Positions 25,020 to 33,592 of a stretch of DNA of 62,763 nucleotides are shown piece by piece; the stretch's first letter is position 1, and every line of letters begins with the position of its first letter. Made by a program: the position numbers and the translations under genes. The notes beneath the pieces were generated by a model. That model made no database searches. It saw only the letters and a list, made by a program, of their open reading frames with translations, and had not been told where the DNA came from. Origin of the DNA: Clostridium sp. CAG:221 (GTDB lineage: Bacteria; Bacillota; Clostridia; Clostridiales; Clostridiaceae); the NCBI GenBank assembly GCA_000435835.1, contig FR883413.1:1-62763 (forward strand), read 5' to 3'.

Positions 25020-26303
25020 TTATTGACCCTTCTTTTCTTTAAATTTCATGACAATAATCAAAACTATAGCAATGATAAATATTATTAGAAATACCCATAT
25101 TATCTTAGGAAGATTAAAAACTGATAGATTATTGCCATTTCCTAACTTATATATACACCCTATACTGCTATCCAAAATATACATACTATCTTTATGATAT
25201 CTTATACTTTTAATCTCACTTCCTTCTGAAAGTCTTATTATTGATTTTGCCACACCTTCACCATTCATAGCATATAATGTCTTTTCCTTATTATCTGCAA
25301 ATACAATGGTATCCTTACTCAAGCAATTACCATCTATATCTATTGCTAGTCCTTCTAGCGCGTTAATGGATTTATGTTGATAAACAGGACCATAAACCAC
25401 TTCTGTAGGATGATTTTTTATTATAAATCCATTAGCTTCCTTTCCAGCTATAAATCTGGGAGAATTTACAGGATCACCTCCACTGAAATCAGGCCAACCA
25501 TACCAACTCTTTTCTTTTATCATATATATATAATCCTTATCATTGGCTAAAGGCCTTGCTCCAGAATCTTCAACACCTCCTACTATAGCAATTATTTTGC
25601 CATCACTAGTAATGCTATAACCTTTAACATTTCTTATTCCTGTAGCATATGTAGTTATTTCATTATCTATAAGATTACATGATATTATACTTGCATTGCT
25701 AAGTTTTCCTTCATTTATAGTTGAATCCTCCTGAGCTGACTCTGAGTATTTACAAAATCCTGAAGTACCACCACTACCATACTTCTTTCCAGATAATATC
25801 CAATGAAATGATGGTATATCTACTTCCGCTCCTGGACTGTCTACTACTCCACTATTAGTATTACTACCTATAGATGCATATAAAATATCCCCTTTAATTA
25901 AAAGCTTAATTTCCTTATTAATACCGTTATTAGGAATATTATTAACTATATCGCTAAATGTTCCATTATCTAAGTCATACTTCACAATAGAATTTCCGCT
26001 AGATATTATCAAATAATTTTTATATACTGCAATATCATATATTTTTAAAGTGTCATTACTAAGCAATCGTTCAACTTTATTATCTTCATTGATTCTTTCC
26101 ACTGAATTTTTATAAGCAACATATATATTTCCATCATTATCAAAATCAAAGGAAACAGCATTTAAACAATCCTTATTATTAATTGTCCACTGGATATCAT
26201 CATATACTATATTAAGTTTGTATTTAGCATCTAGATTATATATACCAAAAGATATGGCTACAATAACTGCACTAACTATCAAAAAACTTATAATCTTTTT
26301 CAT
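25020..26303 (-). CDS. Membrane-tethered beta-propeller protein, PQQ-sugar-dehydrogenase-like, 427 aa
   Basis: The N-terminal 22 residues form a signal or anchor helix. The middle is a six-bladed propeller resembling soluble glucose/sorbosone dehydrogenases (segments TGIRNVKGYSI, WYGWPDFSGGDPV, EGLAIDIDGNC). A second hydrophobic helix (about 400-420) ends in a basic KFKEKK tail. The protein therefore appears anchored at both ends with the propeller outside the cell. Whether it binds PQQ or is catalytic is unclear, and PQQ use would be unusual in a clostridium. ATG start with GGGAGGGG. It appears to be transcribed alone or with the methyltransferase-like gene 110 nt downstream. Confidence 0.75.
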   Translation of the reverse strand: MKKIISFLIVSAVIVAISFGIYNLDAKYKLNIVYDDIQWTINNKDCLNAVSFDFDNDGNIYVAYKNSVERINEDNKVERLLSNDTLKIYDIAVYKNYLIISSGNSIVKYDLDNGTFSDIVNNIPNNGINKEIKLLIKGDILYASIGSNTNSGVVDSPGAEVDIPSFHWILSGKKYGSGGTSGFCKYSESAQEDSTINEGKLSNASIISCNLIDNEITTYATGIRNVKGYSITSDGKIIAIVGGVEDSGARPLANDKDYIYMIKEKSWYGWPDFSGGDPVNSPRFIAGKEANGFIIKNHPTEVVYGPVYQHKSINALEGLAIDIDGNCLSKDTIVFADNKEKTLYAMNGEGVAKSIIRLSEGSEIKSIRYHKDSMYILDSSIGCIYKLGNGNNLSVFNLPKIIWVFLIIFIIAIVLIIVMKFKEKKGQ

Positions 26304-26423
26304 TACACCCCTCCCATTACTAAATTTATATTTTGTAATTTATAAAATATTCTCATTTAAAAATATATAAAATTTTAACTACTTTACATATATTAGGAAG
26401 TTTTTTATATTTATCATAATCTT

Positions 26424-26452
26424 TTTAGAGAAATATATATTTAATTTATAAT
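26424..26452 (+). promoter_or_regulatory. Promoter of uppP
   Basis: TTTAGA (26424-26429), a 17-nt spacer and TATAAT (26447-26452) lie 25 nt before the uppP start. Confidence 0.65.
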
Positions 26453-26476
26453 ATATTCATATTTTAGGAGGTTTTT

Positions 26477-27298
26477 ATGAGTTATATAGAAATAATTAAA
26501 GCTATCATTCTTGGAATAATCCAAGGAATAACAGAATGGCTTCCAATCAGTAGTACAGGTCACATGATTTTAGTAGATGAATTTATAAAACTTGATTTTT
26601 CAGCGGAATATATTAATACATTTTTAGTAGTGGTGCAACTAGGATCCATTTTAGCTGTGGTCATATTATATTTCAACAAACTAAATCCCTTCTCCCTAAG
26701 CAAAAATACACAGGAAAAACAAGAAACTTGGAATTTATGGATTAAAGTGTTCATTGCAATCATTCCCTCCGGTATTGTAGGTGTATTATTTGAAGATAAA
26801 ATAGATGAACTTTTTTTTAATCCTACAACCGTTGCTATAACTTTAATAATTTATGGAGTTATCTTTATTTTTCTTGAAGATAGAGATAAAAGACCTACTA
26901 TACTTAATTTTTCTGATTTAAGCTACAAAACAGCTTTTGGTATTGGAATCTTCCAAGTACTAGCCTTGATACCTGGAACTTCACGTTCAGGAGCTACTAT
27001 TATCGGAGCCACTCTTATTGGCGCCTCTCGTTTCATAGCTGCTGAATTTTCCTTTTTCCTAGCAATCCCTACCATGTTTGGAGCAAGTGCTGTGAAGCTT
27101 TTAAAAGCCGGATTTCATTTTGATGCTTTTCAATGGATAATTTTGCTTACAGGATCTTTTGTATCATTTATTGTTTCAATATTTGCCATAAAATTTCTTA
27201 TGGATTATATTAAAAAACATAATTTTAAGTCATTTGGTTATTATAGGATTGTTTTAGGATTGTTAGTTCTCTTATATTTTTATGTAATAGCAATATAA
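26477..27298 (+). CDS. uppP: Undecaprenyl-diphosphatase UppP/BacA, 273 aa
   Basis: This integral membrane enzyme dephosphorylates undecaprenyl pyrophosphate to recycle the wall-lipid carrier and confers bacitracin tolerance. Both family motifs are present: the (E)EWLPISSTGH segment near residue 20, including the catalytic Glu, and PGTSRSGATI near 165 with the phosphate-binding Arg. About eight membrane segments are seen. ATG with TTAGGAGG. It is monocistronic with its own promoter and terminator, separate from the adjacent flippase gene. Confidence 0.95.
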   Translation: MSYIEIIKAIILGIIQGITEWLPISSTGHMILVDEFIKLDFSAEYINTFLVVVQLGSILAVVILYFNKLNPFSLSKNTQEKQETWNLWIKVFIAIIPSGIVGVLFEDKIDELFFNPTTVAITLIIYGVIFIFLEDRDKRPTILNFSDLSYKTAFGIGIFQVLALIPGTSRSGATIIGATLIGASRFIAAEFSFFLAIPTMFGASAVKLLKAGFHFDAFQWIILLTGSFVSFIVSIFAIKFLMDYIKKHNFKSFGYYRIVLGLLVLLYFYVIAI

Positions 27299-27305
27299 GT
27301 GCTTT

Positions 27306-27336
27306 AAAAGTGTAGTAAAACTGCACTTTTTTACAT
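27306..27336 (+). terminator. Terminator of uppP
   Basis: The stem AAAAGTGTAG/CTGCACTTTT (one G-U pair, 27306-27315 with 27321-27330) is followed by TTTTTT. Confidence 0.8.
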
Positions 27337-27474
27337 AGAGTCTTAAAAATAATATATATTCATATTTCCTACATTTTTAGAATAAATATTATTAGTTACG
27401 TAAGCATTACTTAATTTTAAAATGCTTTTACCATTAATTCTGCTATTCTCATCTTTATTTAAAGGAGTGATAAC

Positions 27475-28974
27475 GTGGAAAAAGATAATTTTTTTAAAAA
27501 TTCTTTCTTTTTAACTGCTTCAAATATAACTACAGGGCTTCTTGGATTTATTTTTTCCATTTATCTTTCTAAGCTAATTGGAGCGGAAGGAATAGGTCTG
27601 TATGGAATAATAATGCCTATATATAATTTATTTATATGTCTTATGACCGCTGGAATAATAGCTGCTATTTCTAAACTTTCAGCCATATATACATCTAAGG
27701 GAGAAACAAATAATCTTTTTAAAACCATTAATTCTGTTGCTATTTTTAATATAATATGGTCTTTATTTATTGGTATCTTTGTATTTTTTCTAGCACCATA
27801 CATAAGTAGATATGGAGTTAAAGATCTTAGAACACTTAATGCTATCAGAGTAACTTGTCCAGCTATGGTGTTTATATCTCTATCTAATATCTTAAAGGGC
27901 TATTTCTATGGAACTTCAAAAATAACTGCTCCTGCCCTTATAGATATTTTAGAAAAAGCTATGAGAATTATAACTATTTCTCTGTTAGTGTATATGTTTA
28001 AAGCAAAAACCTTATCTACCCTAGTTGCTTTAGCTTTTGTTTCTTTAGCCATTGGAGAATTACAAAGCCTTATATTACTCTATATTTATTATAGACATGT
28101 AATTAAATCTATACCTATTTCAAATGCAGCAACTGAAAGCAGAGGTCAATTATTATTTAATGTCTTTGTAATCTCCATTCCTTTATGTATCAATGGATTT
28201 TTAACAAATATTTTCTCAACAATTACAACATTAGTAGTTCCTAGAAGACTTGTTGCTGCTGGCTTTGAATATTCCATGGCCTTATCCATGATCGGTCGAT
28301 TTGTTGGAATGTCTTTAACAATTGTGACTTTTCCTATAGTGGTGGTAAATTCAATAAATATGTTACTTGTGCCTGATTTATCAGAAAGCCTTAGCAGAGG
28401 AGAATATTATAACGCCTCTATTAGAATTAGAACAGTACTGAAGATAGCTTTTCTTTTAGGAATGGCTACAATGATAATTTGTCAACTTATCCCTGATGAT
28501 TTAGGAATACTATTTTATGGCCGCAATGATTTAGGTCTTTATATAAAAGTTTGTTCAATTGCTTCACCAATTTTATTCCCTGCTAATACTATGTTCGGCA
28601 TTCTTAATGGTTTAAATAAACAAGGCATAATTCTAAGAAATTCACTTATAATTTCTACATTTGAGTTAGTAATGCTTTTTTGTTTAACCAGTATTCCTAA
28701 TATTAACATATTTTCATATGCAATTACTATATTCTTTTCATCTATCCTTAGCTTTACTATAAACATCATGGAGATACAAAAACATATAGACTTAAATTTA
28801 TCTAAAATGAACATATTAATTTTTTCTCTTTTAGGAATTTTAATATTTTTAATTTTTAGAATAATAATTAACAGTTTACAAATGTACTCCTCCTTAATAA
28901 AAGTTATAGTTACAGTTATAGGAGTCTTTGCAATCTTTGCTTACTTAAGTACTTTCGGCTTAGAAGACGATTAA
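27475..28974 (+). CDS. SpoVB/MATE-like polysaccharide flippase, 499 aa
   Basis: Twelve to fourteen membrane segments and the opening SFFLTASNITTGLLGFIFSIYL are typical of the MurJ/SpoVB/Wzx branch of the MOP exporter superfamily. These proteins flip lipid-linked wall precursors. The start is GTG with AAAGGAG. A second, more divergent member lies at 33593-35197. Which one is the sporulation cortex protein SpoVB cannot be decided from sequence alone. The SASP gene immediately downstream gives weak support for a sporulation role. Confidence 0.85.
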   Translation: MEKDNFFKNSFFLTASNITTGLLGFIFSIYLSKLIGAEGIGLYGIIMPIYNLFICLMTAGIIAAISKLSAIYTSKGETNNLFKTINSVAIFNIIWSLFIGIFVFFLAPYISRYGVKDLRTLNAIRVTCPAMVFISLSNILKGYFYGTSKITAPALIDILEKAMRIITISLLVYMFKAKTLSTLVALAFVSLAIGELQSLILLYIYYRHVIKSIPISNAATESRGQLLFNVFVISIPLCINGFLTNIFSTITTLVVPRRLVAAGFEYSMALSMIGRFVGMSLTIVTFPIVVVNSINMLLVPDLSESLSRGEYYNASIRIRTVLKIAFLLGMATMIICQLIPDDLGILFYGRNDLGLYIKVCSIASPILFPANTMFGILNGLNKQGIILRNSLIISTFELVMLFCLTSIPNINIFSYAITIFFSSILSFTINIMEIQKHIDLNLSKMNILIFSLLGILIFLIFRIIINSLQMYSSLIKVIVTVIGVFAIFAYLSTFGLEDD

Positions 28975-28992
28975 AATAGGCTCTATTTTTTT
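28973..28992 (+). terminator. Possible weak terminator
   Basis: A short A/T-rich stem AAAATAG/CTATTTT (28973-28979 with 28983-28989) overlaps the flippase stop codon region and runs into T5. It is weak. Confidence 0.35.
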
Positions 28993-29101
28993 CCTTTGTT
29001 GGTTACTATTTTATAGGTTATTCAATATCACTTTGCACATAATAATACTGCAAAGCAAATTAAAGCTTTGACAAAACTTCACCGATAGAGGAGGATCATT
29101 T

Positions 29102-29284
29102 ATGACACAAAAATTAGTACCTGAAGCAAAAAACGGTTTAGCTAAGTTTAGAAATCAAGTTGCTAGTGAAATGGGAGTTCCATTTTCAGACTACAATGGA
29201 GATTTAAGTTCAAAACAATGCGGTAGTGTTGGCGGAGAAATGGTTAAGAGAATGGTCCAACAATATGAAGAAGGAATAAAATAA
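29102..29284 (+). CDS. Alpha/beta-type small acid-soluble spore protein, 60 aa
   Basis: The protein coats spore DNA and protects it from UV and chemical damage. It has the two family blocks: an N-terminal KFRNQVASEMGVPF segment that contains the GPR protease cleavage region, and a C-terminal GSVGGEMVKRMVQQYE segment. Length is standard. ATG with a GGAGGATC ribosome site. A CATAATA at 29038-29044 fits a forespore sigma-G -10, but I cannot find a convincing -35. Terminator follows directly. Confidence 0.95.
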   Translation: MTQKLVPEAKNGLAKFRNQVASEMGVPFSDYNGDLSSKQCGSVGGEMVKRMVQQYEEGIK

Positions 29285-29303
29285 AAACTGAATAATTTAC
29301 AAA

Positions 29304-29339
29304 GAAATAGAGATAGGAATTAATCCTATCTCTATTTTC
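29304..29339. terminator. Terminator shared by the SASP gene and the ABC operon
   Basis: A perfect 13-bp stem AATAGAGATAGGA/TCCTATCTCTATT (29306-29318 with 29324-29336). It lies between the convergent stops at 29284 and 29338. Confidence 0.85.
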
Positions 29340-30666
29340 ATTGCCTTTGAATTGAAGTTTTAACTTGTGATGTAGTGTCATTAATAAAAGTATCTATATC
29401 TGTTATACTTCCATTTACATATGATTCATATTTTTCTTGAATTATATTTCTTGCTGATTGAGCATTGTTTATTGCAGGTGTGTAATAAGCATAATCTAAT
29501 TCTTCCTTCGCCACTGGATATACTTTTCCATATATGCTTTCAATATCGCTTAACACATCTTTCATTATAGTAGTTTCTTCTGCTGAATATCTTACTGGAA
29601 GATATCCAGTAGCTACAGCAAACTGTGCTGTATTTTCTGTATTTGTGGCATATTTAATAAATTCATAAGCTGCATATCTTTGCTGTGGAGTTGTATTATT
29701 AGTTATAAATAAAGATGCACCTTGCTGAATAACTGCATTAAATTTATCTTCAAACTTTGGCACCTCACTAATACCTAAAACAAACTGTCCATTGGTTTGT
29801 ATGTGAGCAGCTCCTGCTGTTGAACCTTGATACATAAGCAATTTTTCATTTGAAAATGGTCCTGATAAATAAGTATCTTCTCCTGGTGTTCTAAAATATC
29901 CTTTTTCAGTATTATCCTTATAATACTGCATAAATTCTCTCACCCATTCATTATCAACATTAATAGTTCCATCTAATTCAATAAAATCTTTTCCATCCAT
30001 TTTCAATGTTGAAATAAATGCATTAGAACTTGAATCAAAACCAAAACCAGGAATATCCAACTCCTCCTTACTCTTCTTACATATCTCTGTAAGTTTTTCC
30101 ATAGTTAAATTCTTTAAATCATTCATTGTATAACCTAAAGTACCTAATAATGTTTCATTGACATAAACAACTTCTGTTGATTTAGTTAATGGTATTCCAT
30201 AAATACTTCCATCATTCCATTGTGATACTTCATCAATAAAAGCTTTAACATAATCATTTTTAATTTCATCTTTCATACCAATTTTATCGTTATTAATATA
30301 TGGAGTTAAATCAATGATTTTTCCATCTTGAATTAACCCTGTTGCTAAATCAGGATATACATTTATAATTGCGGGCAAAGAATTAGATTGAGCTGCTGCT
30401 ACCACCTTTTTATTCAAATCTGTTATATTTCCTTGATTTACAGCAGTGACAGTAATACCTTTACCATTGGTGCTATTAAAATCATCAATAATGCTTTGTA
30501 GCACTTCTCCTTGTGCCCCTGTTAGGTAATGCCACATTTCAATTGAAACTGGTTCATTCAGCTCTGTAATAATTTCTTCTGTAGTACTGTCAGTTTTTTT
30601 ACATCCTACAAACAATGACATTGTTGTCACAACTGTTAGCAACGATGCCAAAAATCTTTTTTTCAT
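29338..30666 (-). CDS. Sugar ABC transporter substrate-binding lipoprotein, 442 aa
   Basis: This is the extracellular receptor of the importer. The signal peptide ends at a lipobox (LFVGC) with the lipidated Cys at residue 22. The body resembles family-1 binding proteins (UgpB/MalE type): EMWHYLTGAQGE near the N-terminus, an FSNEKLLMYQGSTAGA block in the middle, and the FITNNTTPQQRYAAYEFIKY signature near 305. The GTG at 30675 is part of the GAGGTG ribosome site, so the ATG at 30666 is the start. It is the last gene of the four-gene operon. Substrate is probably an oligosaccharide or glycerol-3-phosphate; I cannot choose. Confidence 0.9.
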   Translation of the reverse strand: MKKRFLASLLTVVTTMSLFVGCKKTDSTTEEIITELNEPVSIEMWHYLTGAQGEVLQSIIDDFNSTNGKGITVTAVNQGNITDLNKKVVAAAQSNSLPAIINVYPDLATGLIQDGKIIDLTPYINNDKIGMKDEIKNDYVKAFIDEVSQWNDGSIYGIPLTKSTEVVYVNETLLGTLGYTMNDLKNLTMEKLTEICKKSKEELDIPGFGFDSSSNAFISTLKMDGKDFIELDGTINVDNEWVREFMQYYKDNTEKGYFRTPGEDTYLSGPFSNEKLLMYQGSTAGAAHIQTNGQFVLGISEVPKFEDKFNAVIQQGASLFITNNTTPQQRYAAYEFIKYATNTENTAQFAVATGYLPVRYSAEETTIMKDVLSDIESIYGKVYPVAKEELDYAYYTPAINNAQSARNIIQEKYESYVNGSITDIDTFINDTTSQVKTSIQRQ

Positions 30667-30736
30667 TTTGTTCACCTCTATTTAATATATTTTCTTTATT
30701 TATTGTGTGTAACTTTGCTTTAAAAATTCATCTTTA

Positions 30737-31561
30737 TTATCCTTTTATGCCACCTATTGATATACCACTCATAATTTTCTTATGTAGGAATATATAAACA
30801 AGTACTATTGGAAGAGTAATTATTGTGGATGCAGCCATTAATAATTCATAGCTATTTCCTGCATCAGACTGGAATGCAGTAAGACCATTAGCTACCAATC
30901 TCATCTCAACACTATTGGTTACTAATAACGGCCATAAAAATGCATTCCAAGAATTTATTCCAACCAATATACAAATGGTTATTATTGATGGTTTTGCTAT
31001 AGGTACTAATATACTCCAAAGAAACTTCCAATCACCAGCACCATCAACCTTAGCTGCATAATATAACTGCTTTGGTACTGTTAAGAAAAACTCTCTTAAC
31101 ATATATATGTATAAAACATTAGCCATATATGGTACAAATAAAGCCCTATATGTATCAATCCAACCTAAATTGGATATTGTCTTAAAATTAGTCACTATAA
31201 GTACTTCTCCTGGAATCATCATTGATGCAAGAAAAATAGCAAACATTAAATCTCTACCTTTAAATTCTAAATTAGCAAAAGCAAAAGCCGAAAGAATAGC
31301 TATTATAACTGTAGAAATAATACTTAATACTGTGACAATTATAGTATTAATAAAATACCTTACAAATGGAGCCATTTTAAATGCTATAGTGTAGTTTTCA
31401 AATTTAAGAGATTTAGGTAGCAAGCTTGGTGGTACCTGGATTACTTCAAAACTTGTCTTTAATGAAGAAGCAATCATCCAATAAAATGGAAATAAAGTGA
31501 TTATGGCAAATAACACCAAAGCCATATATTTTAAAAAGTTTAAAAAATACTTTCTATTCAT
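30737..31561 (-). CDS. Sugar ABC transporter permease (MalG/UgpE type), 274 aa
   Basis: Six membrane segments and the cytoplasmic EAA loop (the block around DGAGDWKFLWSILVPIAKPS) identify a CUT1-type permease that pairs with the next-upstream permease. The ATG at 31561 follows AGAGGTG. The longer GTG reading overlaps that ribosome site. It lies 14 nt after the preceding permease gene. Confidence 0.9.
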   Translation of the reverse strand: MNRKYFLNFLKYMALVLFAIITLFPFYWMIASSLKTSFEVIQVPPSLLPKSLKFENYTIAFKMAPFVRYFINTIIVTVLSIISTVIIAILSAFAFANLEFKGRDLMFAIFLASMMIPGEVLIVTNFKTISNLGWIDTYRALFVPYMANVLYIYMLREFFLTVPKQLYYAAKVDGAGDWKFLWSILVPIAKPSIITICILVGINSWNAFLWPLLVTNSVEMRLVANGLTAFQSDAGNSYELLMAASTIITLPIVLVYIFLHKKIMSGISIGGIKG

Positions 31562-31575
31562 AAAATAAATCACCT

Positions 31576-32442
31576 CTAATAATGAATCTTATTTCTTTGG
31601 GCATATTTCTGTATTCCTGTCACCAAAAGAATAATCACAAGCAATACTACCGCTGCTGCATATGCAAGAGGAAAATCCTGATCACCATAAAATCTATCAA
31701 TGATATATCTAACTACTGTTGATACTGCTCCATCTAAAGTTCTTCCTCCAAATAATACATACACTTCTGTATATACCTTAAAAGCTGCAATAAGACTTAT
31801 CATATATGTATAAGCTATCATTGGAGATACAAGCTTTATGGTGATTTGAGTAAATATGGTTCTGCTTGATGCCTGATCTATTTTTGCTGCTTGATAATAC
31901 TGTGGATTAATAGATGCTATTCCTGTAGTCAAAATAAGCGTATTAAAAGCTAAGCTCTTCCATACCGCAAAAATAATTAATGCTACCATGCCATACTTAG
32001 GATCATTAAGCCAATTGATACCTTTGAAGCCTATAATTCTAAGTAAATAATTAATAACACCATATTCACTATTAAAAAGCCATGACCATACTATACCTAT
32101 AGCAACTAAAGATGTTACATAAGGTAAAAAATATATGCTCTGAAACATACTTTGCAATTTTTTATTTTTTAAATGTACTAATGCATTTGCTAAAAGTAAC
32201 GAAATACTTACTGATAAAAATGGCACTACAGCTGCATATATCAGTGTATTTATAAGAGACTGTCTAAATCTCTTATCATTAAAAAGATACTTGTATGATC
32301 CTATCCCAAACTTAAATCCGCTGGCTTTCGTTTCATCAAAGCTAAATATCACTGTATTTATTATTGGATAAAACACAAAGACTAAAAGAACTATTAATGC
32401 TGGAAGCATATATAAATAACCTTTATATTTTTTCTTTAACAT
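31576..32442 (-). CDS. Sugar ABC transporter permease (MalF/UgpA type), 288 aa
   Basis: Six membrane segments are present, with the EAA-loop equivalent around AAKIDQASSRTIFTQITIKLVSP. It forms the heterodimeric channel with the neighbouring permease. The start overlaps the end of the ATPase gene by 7 nt, with GGAGGA upstream, consistent with coupled translation. Confidence 0.9.
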   Translation of the reverse strand: MLKKKYKGYLYMLPALIVLLVFVFYPIINTVIFSFDETKASGFKFGIGSYKYLFNDKRFRQSLINTLIYAAVVPFLSVSISLLLANALVHLKNKKLQSMFQSIYFLPYVTSLVAIGIVWSWLFNSEYGVINYLLRIIGFKGINWLNDPKYGMVALIIFAVWKSLAFNTLILTTGIASINPQYYQAAKIDQASSRTIFTQITIKLVSPMIAYTYMISLIAAFKVYTEVYVLFGGRTLDGAVSTVVRYIIDRFYGDQDFPLAYAAAVVLLVIILLVTGIQKYAQRNKIHY

Positions 32443-33479
32443 TTTTTAATAAATTCCTCCGTTTTTTCATCAAATATATAACATTTTCCTACTTTAGGTT
32501 TTATGTATATTCCCTTACCCTCTTCAATAGAGAAAGTATTTTCAACTAGAACCTTGAATTTTCTATCATTATGATTCAATGTAAGAAGTTTTTCCCTACC
32601 TAGTATTTCCACAGTCTCCACCTTTGCACCGATTCCTTCATCAGCTATTTCCACATCTTCAGCTCTGAAGCCTAAAATAACATTTTTCTTTTCTTTTTGA
32701 AGATTATTTACGGTAAAATTATCAATTCCTCCTATACCATCTTTAACTTTTAAATTTACAAAATTCATTTCTGGACTTCCTATAAAAGATGCTACAAATT
32801 TATTTACAGGATTTAAATACATATCAGTAGGGGTTGATACCTGCTCAATAGCTCCATCCTTCATAAGTACTATCTGATCTGAAATACTCATGGCCTCTTC
32901 TTGATCATGAGTAACGAATATAGCTGTAACTCCTGTTTCCTTTTGTATTCTTCTTATTTCCTGTCTTGTTTCTACTCTCAGTTTAGTATCCAAATTAGAC
33001 AAAGGTTCATCTAGCAAAAGAATATCTGGTCTTTTAGCCAAAGCTCTTGCTATAGCAACTCTCTGTTGCTGCCCTCCTGAAAGCTGTGATGGTTTTCTAT
33101 CTAAAAGACCATCTATCTTTACAGTCTTAGCAACTTCCACTATCCTCTTTGCTGCCTCATCCTTATTCCATTTTAAATTCTTTAAGGGAAATCCTATATT
33201 TTCCCTTATGGTCATATGGGGATATAACGCATAATTTTGAAATACCAAACCAATTCCTAACTCTTCTGGTTCTAAGCCAGTTACATCTCTATTACCAAAT
33301 ATTATTTTCCCTGAAAAAGGTTTATGTATTCCACATATAGTGAAAAGCGTAGTAGATTTACCAGACCCAGATGGCCCTAGTAAAGAAACTAGCTTTCCCT
33401 TTGGTATTTCTAACGTTACATCATTTATAGCTGTAAAATCCCCAAATTTCACCACCAAATTTTGTAATTTAATTCCCAC
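32436..33479 (-). CDS. Sugar ABC transporter ATPase (UgpC/MsmK type), 347 aa
   Basis: All nucleotide-binding motifs are present: Walker A GPSGSGKST (near 37-45), Q-loop VFQNYALYPH, signature LSGGQQQR, Walker B ILLLDEP and the H-loop THDQ. A C-terminal TOBE/regulatory region (about 240-347) marks the MalK/UgpC group. The start is GTG after GAGGTGAAGAA. It is the first gene of the operon. Many clostridial sugar importers share one orphan ATPase, so a dedicated one here is informative. Confidence 0.93.
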   Translation of the reverse strand: MGIKLQNLVVKFGDFTAINDVTLEIPKGKLVSLLGPSGSGKSTTLFTICGIHKPFSGKIIFGNRDVTGLEPEELGIGLVFQNYALYPHMTIRENIGFPLKNLKWNKDEAAKRIVEVAKTVKIDGLLDRKPSQLSGGQQQRVAIARALAKRPDILLLDEPLSNLDTKLRVETRQEIRRIQKETGVTAIFVTHDQEEAMSISDQIVLMKDGAIEQVSTPTDMYLNPVNKFVASFIGSPEMNFVNLKVKDGIGGIDNFTVNNLQKEKKNVILGFRAEDVEIADEGIGAKVETVEILGREKLLTLNHNDRKFKVLVENTFSIEEGKGIYIKPKVGKCYIFDEKTEEFIKKC

Positions 33480-33544
33480 TCTTCTTCACCTCATCTTTAT
33501 TTTTACCATAATGTTATAATGTTTATTTTTTATGTTTTATATGC

Positions 33545-33582
33545 AAAAAAAAAGATAACTTAATATAAATTAAGTTATCTTT
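33545..33582 (-). terminator. Terminator of the flippase gene
   Basis: A perfect 14-bp stem AAAGATAACTTAAT/ATTAAGTTATCTTT (33551-33564 with 33569-33582) is followed on the minus strand by nine T residues. Confidence 0.88.
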
Positions 33583-33592
33583 AAAGTAATAA

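Noticed and set aside
27402..27427. AAGCATT/AATGCTT inverted repeat upstream of the flippase
   Set aside because: Short stem with a 12-nt loop and no clear tail; could be chance in AT-rich DNA.
29017..29044. Sigma-G promoter for the SASP gene
   Set aside because: A CATAATA fits the -10, but no GHATR-type -35 at the right distance is convincing, so I did not list it as a feature.
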